9,711 nt of DNA from PALSA-1004 sp046596405 (GTDB lineage Bacteria > Pseudomonadota > Gammaproteobacteria > Burkholderiales > SG8-41): positions 1 to 9,711 of the forward strand of contig JBKJMN010000244.1 of the NCBI GenBank assembly GCA_046596405.1. Direction: 5' to 3'. Both the position numbers and the translations under genes were made by a program. Under the pieces are notes generated by a model. It worked only from the letters and a program-made list of their open reading frames with translations. It ran no database searches and was not told the DNA's origin. Each line of letters starts with the position of its first letter. Within the stretch, counting starts at the first letter, position 1. Of the stretch, positions 1 through 5,624 are shown piece by piece.

Positions 1-168
1 GATGGCCGTCGTCGGGAAGTAAAGATGCTGCAACTGACCGCCGGGTTCGTACAGCGTGTCGCCCAGCAGCATCGGCACCGGTTCCAGGCGCGGGGCGAGG
101 CGGTCGAACTCCTCGGCAGGCAGTGCGGCGAGCAGGTGGTTTTGCTTGGGGCCGGGCAGGGTTGGCAT
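1..168 (-). CDS. Crp/Fnr family transcriptional regulator, N-terminal part (cut by window edge)
   Basis: Only the first 56 codons are present; the gene continues beyond base 1 of the window. The translation begins MPTLPGPKQNHLLAALP and includes AEEFDRLAPRLEPVPM, LGDTLYEPGG and HLYFPTTAI. This is the usual opening of the cyclic-nucleotide-binding-like beta-barrel of Crp/Fnr regulators: an N-terminal helix with 'LL..LP..E..RL', then a 'G..LYEPG' strand and a 'hYFP....' strand. The helix-turn-helix and any ligand or cluster residues are out of view, so the effector cannot be judged. The ATG at 168-166 is preceded by AAAGGA nine bases upstream, and the stop codon of the response regulator (174-172) lies three bases before it, so it is almost certainly the third gene of the kinase operon. 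Family members of this type are DNA-binding proteins of about 220-250 residues. The alternative, a non-DNA-binding cNMP-domain protein, cannot be excluded from the fragment. Confidence 0.85.
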   Translation of the reverse strand, partial: MPTLPGPKQNHLLAALPAEEFDRLAPRLEPVPMLLGDTLYEPGGQLQHLYFPTTAI

Positions 169-171
169 GGG

Positions 172-999
172 TTATTGTCCTTTGCCCGCGACGAGTTCGA
201 CGCCGATGCCCCGATAGCCGATGAACCGGCACGCAGCGCTGAACATCGGCTCGCCGCTGACTTTAAAGTTTTGGCGCGAGCCGTCGGCGTTGACGCGGCT
301 GAACGGGAAATCGATGAACGGCTCGCGCCCGTCAATCTTGGCGTTCAGGGCGGCGCGCTCCGCGGCATTCCAGCCCGTCATGCCATCGTCGCTTTTTTCG
401 CCGGTGAATGCGTCGACGCGGATGCCGAGCATTTCGAGCACCGGACCCGACGTTCTGGTGAAGCTGCCGTGCTCGTCCTGTTCCCAGTACCAGTCGGACG
501 ACAGCTCGGTCAGGCGGCGAAACCGCGCTTCGCTTTCGCGCAGTTCGGCGGTGCGCTCGGCGACTTTGTCTTCGAGAATCTTGGCGTAATTCTCGAGCCG
601 TTTATAAAGCAGGCGCACTTCCAGCATGTTATGGATGCGCGTCTTGACTTCGACGAGATCGAACGGTTTGCTGATGAAATCCTTGGCGCCCGCCTGCAGC
701 GCGCGCAGTTTGTGGCCGGGCTGCGCGGTGAGTACTATGACGGGCAGGTAAGCATCGGCCACGCTCGTCTTCAGGCATTCCATCACGGCGAACCCGTCCA
801 TACCCGGCATCTGCAGGTCGAGCAGGATAAGATCGTACTGGTTCTTGCGATGCAGCGCGCAGACCTCCTCAGGCTTCATCGTCGAGCTGACCGCGGTATA
901 GCCGGCCTCGGCGAGCAGTTGCACGAGCAGGATGATATTGGGTTCCTGATCGTCGACGATCAGGATGCTCGCATGCAGAATGTCGGGAATGCTGGTCAT
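172..999 (-). CDS. Response regulator with C-terminal PAS domain
   Basis: A 275-residue soluble protein. Residues about 11-128 form a CheY-like receiver: acidic pair D16-D17 in ILIVDDQ, phosphoacceptor D61 in LILLDLQMPGMDG, T91 in VIVLTAQ and K111 in FISKPFD, so all phosphotransfer residues are intact. A charged helical linker (about 128-158, typical signalling coiled coil) leads to a PAS domain (about 159-268; FRRLTELSSDWYWEQD at the start, FIGYRGIG at the end). No DNA-binding, GGDEF, EAL, kinase or phosphatase domain follows; the protein stops right after the PAS core. Its ATG overlaps the kinase TGA (ATGA), with GAGG about ten bases upstream inside the kinase gene, implying translational coupling. 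It is probably phosphorylated by the upstream hybrid kinase and passes the signal on by protein contact, perhaps to the Crp/Fnr protein; that last step is inference. Confidence 0.95.
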   Translation of the reverse strand: MTSIPDILHASILIVDDQEPNIILLVQLLAEAGYTAVSSTMKPEEVCALHRKNQYDLILLDLQMPGMDGFAVMECLKTSVADAYLPVIVLTAQPGHKLRALQAGAKDFISKPFDLVEVKTRIHNMLEVRLLYKRLENYAKILEDKVAERTAELRESEARFRRLTELSSDWYWEQDEHGSFTRTSGPVLEMLGIRVDAFTGEKSDDGMTGWNAAERAALNAKIDGREPFIDFPFSRVNADGSRQNFKVSGEPMFSAACRFIGYRGIGVELVAGKGQ

Positions 1000-3389
1000 G
1001 ATATTTTTTCCTCGTCGAGAGCTTGGGCCGGCGGTGTCCGCGCAAACTGGAGCGCCATGTTCAGGGTATTCAGAAATTCGTTGACCACAATCGGTTTTGT
1101 CAGGTAGCGGAAGAATCCGGCCGCCAGTCCCTTCTCAATGTCCCGGGGCATTGCATTGGCGCTCAATGCGATCACCGGAATGTGCGCCGTGGCGGGATCT
1201 GCCGCAATTATACGCAATGCTTCCATGCCGCTGATGCCGGGCAGGTTGATGTCCATCAGGATCACGTCCGGGCGCGCGGAATGCGCCATCGCGATGCCGC
1301 TCGCCCCGTCGCGCGCGCTCACGAGCCGGATGTCGGGCCGGCGCGCGACAATGTCCTCGACCAACATCAGGTTGGCCGGATTGTCTTCCACGTAAAGCAG
1401 CACGTGCCTCTGCCCGTCCCGGCGCGTCTGGACCGTCGCCGCGCTAGTCGAACCGGGCGTGGCGGCATTCTGCGCTTTCTGCGCCACCGCAAGTTCGATC
1501 CAGAATACGCTGCCGGTCCCCACCGTACTTTCCACGCCGATCGTACCGCCCATGAGTTCGACGAGCCGTTTGCAGACGACCAGCCCGATGCCCGTGCCTT
1601 CGCCGGCATTCGCTTCCTGGCCCAGCCGGTTAAACGGCTGGAAGAGCTGCGCGATCTTTTCCGGCGCCAGCCCCTGGCCGGTGTCCGTCACGCAAATGCG
1701 AATGCGACCCGGACCGTTTTCGACGTAATGCACGACGACGGTACCCGCCGCGGAGTTGTACTTGATCGCATTCGACAGCAGGTTCACCACAATCTGCTTT
1801 ACGCGGGTGCGATCGGCCATGACGCACCATCCGTCGGTGGCGCGCGGAAAGTCCACGCGGATGCCTCGTTTCTGCGCCTGAGATTCCGTCATGACCTGGC
1901 ATTCGCTCATAATTTCGGTCAGCGAAACCGATTCCTTTGACAGCGACAGCTTGCCGGATTCGATCAGCGCGAGGTCGAGAATCTCGTTGATCAGGTCGAG
2001 CAGGTACCAGCCGGCTTTAAGAATCTGCTCGATGCTGCGTTTTTGCGCTGCGCTCGGTGCGGGCGCGCCGGACTCCATGAGTTGGGCAAAACCGAGGATC
2101 GCGGACAGCGGCGTGCGCAACTCGTGGCTCATGCTCGAGAGGAAATCGGATTTCGCGAGGTTCGCCTTGTCGGCCGTGGCCCTGGCGATTTCGAGCTCCG
2201 TATTTTTGCTCTGTAACGCGAAATCCAGGCGCGTGCGCTCGGTGACATCGCGAAACACCAGCACGGCGCCGACCATCTGGCCCGAGCGGGTGCGAATAGG
2301 CGCGCAACTGTCGGCGATATCGCATTCGCTGCCATCGCGCGCCACCAGTATCGTGTGGTTAGTGAGCCCATGCGTCGTGTTATGTGCGAGCGTGTCGCGC
2401 ACCGGCACCAGCGAGGGCAGGCGCGTCTTCTGGTCGATGATATGGAACATCTCCTCGACGGGGCGGTTTTTCGCTTCGTCGAGCGTCCAGCCTGTCAGCC
2501 GCTGCGCCAGCGGATTCATGAGCGTCACCCGGCCTTCGCCATCGGTGGCGATGACCGCATCGCCGATCGAGTTCAAAGTGATGGCGAGCCTTTCCTCACT
2601 GATTTCTGCGGCGATATTGATCTCCCGCAACTGTTCGTTCAATGCCTCCTGGATTTTGAGCAGGTGCTGGGTTTCGGAATGCAGCAAAGTCTCCAGCCCG
2701 TGCTGGGTTTCGCGGTAAACCAGGTACGCGAACGAAATCGCGAGCAGGAACGTGAACAGGCTGGCGGCGACGATAGAGGCAAACAAGTGACGCATGCTCG
2801 AACGCAGCTCTTCATCGTAGAGTGCGAGTGCGCGTTCCTCAATCCGGATATAGCCGGTCATCTCGGCGCGAATCGCCTCCATCAGCCGCATGCCCTGGCT
2901 GCTGCCGCCGGCCGCCGCCAGCACCGCGGTCATTTTGCGGTCACGGCGCAATTCGATGACGGTTGTCATTTCAGCGAGTTTGGCGTTTACCAACGGGACT
3001 AGCGCATCCAGGTGCTTTCTGGCAGCGTCGATTACAGTCAACCGACGCAATTCTTCGAGATTGGCCCCGATCGTGTTGCGCACCGCGAGGTACGGCTTCA
3101 GGAACGCCTCGTCGCCCGTCAGCGAATAGCCGCGCTGGCCGGTTTCCGCGTCTTTAAGATCGGACAGCAGCGCATTCGCGCCGCTGATCTGAGTGTAAGT
3201 GTGCAGCCGCGCCGCGACCGAATCCTCGATCTGGCGAAAAGCCCAGAACGACAGCACGACGACGAGCGCAGCGAGGATCGCGGCACCCGCCAGCGAGGCC
3301 ACAATGGTGGGGTTGGCGGTCAGGGGAAATTTCTTCTTTAATCCGGTGCCGCGGCCGCGCGGGTCCGGGACGTTGTCGCGTTCGGGCAT
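996..3389 (-). CDS. CHASE3-PAS hybrid sensor histidine kinase with C-terminal receiver
   Basis: A membrane sensor kinase of 797 residues counted from the ATG at 3389. Domains in order: transmembrane helix about 29-50; extracytoplasmic CHASE3-like sensor about 55-200 with the typical LKDAETGQRGYSLTG motif; second transmembrane helix about 203-225; coiled-coil linker; PAS about 264-384; HisKA with the phosphoaccepting H422 in SMSHELRTP; HATPase_c with N-box NLLSNAIKY (N540), G1 box DTGQG (D569) and G2 box GTGIG; and a receiver about 661-785 with E668-D669, phosphoacceptor D713 in ILMDINLPG, S743 and K765 (LTKP). All catalytic residues are present, so an intact His-to-Asp relay is expected. No HPt domain is in view. 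A TTG at 3413 would add eight residues, but the ATG has AAGG six bases upstream whereas the TTG has no ribosome site, so the ATG is preferred. It is first in an operon with the response regulator and Crp/Fnr genes. The ligand is unknown. Confidence 0.96.
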   Translation of the reverse strand: MPERDNVPDPRGRGTGLKKKFPLTANPTIVASLAGAAILAALVVVLSFWAFRQIEDSVAARLHTYTQISGANALLSDLKDAETGQRGYSLTGDEAFLKPYLAVRNTIGANLEELRRLTVIDAARKHLDALVPLVNAKLAEMTTVIELRRDRKMTAVLAAAGGSSQGMRLMEAIRAEMTGYIRIEERALALYDEELRSSMRHLFASIVAASLFTFLLAISFAYLVYRETQHGLETLLHSETQHLLKIQEALNEQLREINIAAEISEERLAITLNSIGDAVIATDGEGRVTLMNPLAQRLTGWTLDEAKNRPVEEMFHIIDQKTRLPSLVPVRDTLAHNTTHGLTNHTILVARDGSECDIADSCAPIRTRSGQMVGAVLVFRDVTERTRLDFALQSKNTELEIARATADKANLAKSDFLSSMSHELRTPLSAILGFAQLMESGAPAPSAAQKRSIEQILKAGWYLLDLINEILDLALIESGKLSLSKESVSLTEIMSECQVMTESQAQKRGIRVDFPRATDGWCVMADRTRVKQIVVNLLSNAIKYNSAAGTVVVHYVENGPGRIRICVTDTGQGLAPEKIAQLFQPFNRLGQEANAGEGTGIGLVVCKRLVELMGGTIGVESTVGTGSVFWIELAVAQKAQNAATPGSTSAATVQTRRDGQRHVLLYVEDNPANLMLVEDIVARRPDIRLVSARDGASGIAMAHSARPDVILMDINLPGISGMEALRIIAADPATAHIPVIALSANAMPRDIEKGLAAGFFRYLTKPIVVNEFLNTLNMALQFARTPPAQALDEEKIS

Positions 3390-3421
3390 TAGCGGCCTTG
3401 TGGATGCTTGCAATGGAGCGC

Positions 3422-3438
3422 GTGCGAATAATGCGCAC
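3422..3438. promoter_or_regulatory. Palindrome GTGCG-N7-CGCAC, candidate operator
   Basis: Perfect 5-bp arms (3422-3426 and 3434-3438) flank an AT-rich 7-bp centre. It lies 33-49 bases upstream of the kinase ATG, where an operator or a promoter element would be expected. The arm spacing is compatible with a dimeric regulator, but it matches neither the TGTGA-N6-TCACA (Crp) nor the TTGAT-N4-ATCAA (Fnr) consensus. The function is a guess. Confidence 0.25.
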
Positions 3439-3515
3439 TGCGCTTGAAAACCGGTCGGGTCGACTCCCTTGTTCTCCCGGCCGGCGGCCGCCGCCTGACG
3501 TTGTTCGCGTTGATC

Positions 3516-3540
3516 GGGGTCTGCGCCGTCGCAGAACCCC
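3516..3540 (-). other. GC-rich hairpin in the kinase upstream region
   Basis: The arms GGGGT-CTGCG and CGCAG-AACCCC pair around a CCGT loop with a single bulged base, giving a very stable stem-loop. It lies about 130-150 bases upstream of the kinase ATG and would be in the leader if transcription starts further right. The only nearby T-run on the minus strand (opposite the AAAAA at 3543-3547) precedes the hairpin rather than following it, so it is not a standard terminator. Confidence 0.45.
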
Positions 3541-3575
3541 AGAAAAACGCGGACGCCCGCAGTTATTCGAGCTGC

Positions 3576-3591
3576 TCCTACATTGTCCTAC
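3576..3591 (-). promoter_or_regulatory. Two GTAGGA direct repeats spaced by 10 bp
   Basis: On the minus strand GTAGGA occurs twice, at 3591-3586 and 3581-3576, exactly one helical turn apart. In-phase direct repeats of this kind are often activator or response-regulator sites. They lie about 190-200 bases upstream of the kinase start. No known regulator was recognised, and a chance repeat in GC-rich DNA cannot be ruled out. Confidence 0.3.
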
Positions 3592-3675
3592 GCGCGCGCG
3601 GGCGGTGTCCGTACGTCAGCGTACATATAGCCGGGGAGGGAGCGCAGAAACCGGTTGTGCCAGACTGGGCGGGAC

Positions 3676-4662
3676 CTAATCGTCCAGCCGGATGTTGGCC
3701 TGTTTGCCGAGACGGGCAACGCGCGCGCGCTCGGCCCGCATGAAGGCGGAAAACTCCGCGGGCGACTCGGGATGCATGCTCGCGCCCTGTTTGGCCACGA
3801 GGTCACGCACTTCCGCGGAACGCAGCGCCGTGATGAGCTCGGAGTGCAGGCGCGCCGCGACCGGCGCGGGCGTGCGCGCAGGCACGACGACACCCCACCA
3901 CTGCGTAATGTCGTAACCGGGGACCGTGTCGGCGACCGTCGGCAGGTCCGGCAGCAGCGGATCGCGTTTGGCGCCGGTGGTCCCGAGCACTTTGATGCGG
4001 CCGCCTTTCGCGTGCGGCATCGCGACGAGCGGGGAGGTGACGAGATATTGAAGCTGCCCGCCGATCACGTCGATCAGCGCCTGCGCGGCGCCTTTATACG
4101 GCACGTGATTGGTTTTCACTTGCGCGAGCACGTCGAACATCGCGCCGGCAAGGTGCGCGGGCGAGCCATTGCCCGCGGAGCCGTAATTGAGCTGGCCCGG
4201 TTTGGCTTTCGCGAGCTTGACCAGATCGGCCACCGTCTCGACGCCGAGCCCGGCGTTGACCGTCATTACGTTCGCGACCATTGCCATGCGCGAGAGCGGC
4301 GCAAAATCGCGGTCCGGATCATACGACAGGTTGGTCTTCAAGGCGGGCAGGCTGGCGAACAACGTGGACGTCGCGGCGATGATCGTGTAACCGTCGGGCG
4401 CAGCAGCCTTACCGAGCTCGATGCCGATGATGCCGGACGCGCCGGCGCGCACGTCCACGACGACCTGTTGATTCATCTGCTGCGCCATCTTGCCGGCGAC
4501 AATGCGCGACAGCACGTCTTGCGAGCTGCCGGTCGCGCCGGGCACCAGAAAACGGATCGGCCGCGATGGAAAAGCATCAGCCGCATACGCGGAATTCAAC
4601 AGTGGCACGCCGATCAGGGTGCAGAGCGCGAGCGCTTTGTTCATCGTTGCTTTGTTCATCAT
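3676..4662 (-). CDS. Tripartite tricarboxylate transporter substrate-binding protein (Bug/TctC family)
   Basis: A periplasmic solute-binding protein of 328 residues, the usual family length. A Sec signal peptide covers about residues 1-27 (ALALCTLIGVPLLNSAYA) with likely cleavage after AYA, before ADAFPSRPIRFLVPG. Hallmarks of the Bug/TctC fold follow: FPSRPIRFLVPG (about 31-42), SSQD with D49, AAAPDGYT (86-93), SAGNGSPAHLAG (162-173), HVPYKGAAQALIDVIGGQL (186-204) and DLPTVADTVPGY (239-250). Family members bind carboxylates and deliver them to a TctA/TctB membrane pair; neither partner is in the window, so this could be an orphan receptor using a transporter encoded elsewhere. The start lies 18 bases after the stop of the phosphatase-fold gene, so it is the last gene of that operon. 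No clear ribosome site is seen; the start is embedded in a 15-bp tandem repeat, and the in-frame ATG at 4644 is an equally possible start (322 residues). Confidence 0.96.
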   Translation of the reverse strand: MMNKATMNKALALCTLIGVPLLNSAYAADAFPSRPIRFLVPGATGSSQDVLSRIVAGKMAQQMNQQVVVDVRAGASGIIGIELGKAAAPDGYTIIAATSTLFASLPALKTNLSYDPDRDFAPLSRMAMVANVMTVNAGLGVETVADLVKLAKAKPGQLNYGSAGNGSPAHLAGAMFDVLAQVKTNHVPYKGAAQALIDVIGGQLQYLVTSPLVAMPHAKGGRIKVLGTTGAKRDPLLPDLPTVADTVPGYDITQWWGVVVPARTPAPVAARLHSELITALRSAEVRDLVAKQGASMHPESPAEFSAFMRAERARVARLGKQANIRLDD

Positions 4663-4677
4663 TGCTTTGTTAATCGT
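4633..4677 (-). repeat. 15-bp tandem repeat (three units) spanning the binding-protein start
   Basis: Three consecutive 15-base units on the minus strand, ACGATTAACAAAGCA, ATGATGAACAAAGCA and ACGATGAACAAAGCG, each pair matching at 13 of 15 positions. They start right after the upstream stop codon and run into the signal-peptide coding region in frame, so each unit encodes an 'x(M/I)NKA' block. As a result ATG codons occur at 4662, 4659 and 4644, and an ATT sits at the equivalent position in the first unit. Likely origin is strand slippage or tandem duplication. Confidence 0.85.
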
Positions 4678-4680
4678 TGA

Positions 4681-5445
4681 TTACTTCGCGGTGATTTCAT
4701 ACACCGCCTGCACCGGCCAATGGTCCGAGGGCGCTGCATCCTGGAGATAAAAGTGCGGCACCGCCGCGGCGATTGCGCGCGCATGCTGATTGGCGACGAG
4801 CCAGTCGATGCATTGATTGACGATGCGGTTGCCCGGCGCCACGCCGGCCGTCGGATAACATTGGAAAGTCGGCGGCGACTGCACGCCAAGCGACGCGAAG
4901 CAGCTCACGTAGCCGGCCTCGTGCAGCATGCGCGGCGGGTGCACCGGATCGTTCATGTCGCCCATGAAGAAAAGCGGCTCGCCGGATTGATTCAACCGCT
5001 GCAGCGCGGCGATGATGCGGCGGATCTGCTCGACGCGCGGCGACTGGCCGGTTGCGCATTCGACCTTATTGCGCTGCGAAGTCAGATGCGCGGTCGCCAC
5101 CAGCAGCGGGCGGTCGAAAGCGCGGACTTTCAGCCGCACCCAGAAAAGCCGCCGATCGCCATCGGGGATGCCCGCGTCTTCGATGCCGTGCTCGACGTGC
5201 GCGAACAGCGCGTCCCGCCAATAAATATTGCTTTCGGTCGTCCATCCCCGGTACGCATCGTCGACGCGGCGGTGCGCGGGCAGCGCGGCATCGATAAAAT
5301 CGCGCGACGTCGGTTGCAGCTCCTGCAGGCACAGGATGTCGGGACTGAAGGCGTCGAGAAATCCGCGCAGCGCCGGCGCGCGGATCGCCCAGCGCTGCGT
5401 GAGCCAGATGTTATAGGTGACTATCGATATGCGCAGAGGGACCAT
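4681..5445 (-). CDS. Endonuclease/exonuclease/phosphatase family hydrolase
   Basis: A 254-residue soluble protein with the complete motif set of the metal-dependent DNase I-like fold: N12 in TYNIW, E42 in CLQELQ (metal ligand), H120 in ATAHLTS, D163 and N165 in GDMND, D214 in IDWL, and D241-H242 in the terminal SDHWPV. No signal peptide or membrane segment is visible, so it should act in the cytoplasm. The family cleaves phosphodiesters or phosphomonoesters in nucleic acids, inositol phosphates, sphingomyelin and other substrates; the actual substrate cannot be read from these motifs. The ATG at 5445 has a strong AGGAG five bases upstream. It lies downstream of the sulfatase, separated by a MITE-like insertion, and 18 bases before the binding-protein gene. 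In this setting it may remove a phosphate or phosphodiester group from the imported compound or an intermediate, but that is inference from position only. Confidence 0.93.
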   Translation of the reverse strand: MVPLRISIVTYNIWLTQRWAIRAPALRGFLDAFSPDILCLQELQPTSRDFIDAALPAHRRVDDAYRGWTTESNIYWRDALFAHVEHGIEDAGIPDGDRRLFWVRLKVRAFDRPLLVATAHLTSQRNKVECATGQSPRVEQIRRIIAALQRLNQSGEPLFFMGDMNDPVHPPRMLHEAGYVSCFASLGVQSPPTFQCYPTAGVAPGNRIVNQCIDWLVANQHARAIAAAVPHFYLQDAAPSDHWPVQAVYEITAK

Positions 5446-5460
5446 CGCGACTCCTGCTTT

Positions 5461-5624
5461 CTAGAACCTATCTCAAAAATACAAAAACGACTATCAGCCG
5501 CAGATAAACGCAGATACACACAGATAACGATTCAAAGCACCCTCCGGCAATTCACTATTTCTTGCCTGATCTGCGTTTATCCGCGTTTATCTGCGGCCCA
5601 AAATGTTTTTGAGACAGCTTCTAG
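5461..5624. mobile_element. MITE-like inverted-repeat element with CTAG at both ends
   Basis: The outer ends are inverted repeats: AACCTATCTCAAAAAT (5465-5480) matches the reverse complement of 5605-5620 (AAGCTGTCTCAAAAAC) at 13 of 16 positions. Each end is bordered by CTAG (5461-5464 and 5621-5624), which fits either a 4-bp target duplication, as known for IS5-type transposition, or a palindromic terminus. Inner arms also pair: 5497-5515 (GCCGCAGATAAACGCAGAT) matches the opposite arm (5569-5597) at 18 of 19 positions. The arms contain motifs repeating every 10 bp (CAGATA at 5501, 5511 and 5521; CGTTTAT in the other arm). It is AT-richer than its surroundings, has no coding capacity and fills the gap between two same-strand genes. 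It could move only with a transposase supplied elsewhere. The transcript could fold into a long hairpin. Confidence 0.72.

Larger units (their letters stand above)
3390..3675. other. Intergenic control region upstream of the kinase operon
   Basis: These 286 bases separate the stop of the binding-protein gene from the kinase start; both are read leftwards. I see no credible gene: the short open frames here have no ribosome sites or family resemblance. It should hold the promoter of the kinase operon, but no convincing -35/-10 pair could be picked on the minus strand. It does contain a GTGCG/CGCAC palindrome near the kinase start, a GC-rich hairpin, two GTAGGA direct repeats, an alternating CG run (3591-3600) and a GTACG-TCAG-CGTAC palindrome (3611-3624). 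No intrinsic terminator with a T-run on the correct side was found after the binding-protein gene, so some read-through into the kinase operon is possible. Confidence 0.6.

Noticed and set aside
25..1940. Long plus-strand open frames at 25-1107 and 1023-1940
   Set aside because: They lie antisense to the receiver-PAS and kinase genes, show no recognisable domain and have the biased composition of shadow frames.
3390..3413. TTG at 3413 as the kinase start
   Set aside because: It has no ribosome site, whereas ATG 3389 has AAGG at good distance; the eight extra residues carry no feature.
3516..3547. Rho-independent terminator after the binding-protein gene
   Set aside because: A good stem exists, but on the transcribed minus strand the T-run comes before the hairpin, not after it.
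5497..5597. CRISPR-like array or tRNA-like structure in the 10-bp repeats
   Set aside because: The units are too short, there are no unique spacers, and the arms are inverted; no cloverleaf can be drawn.
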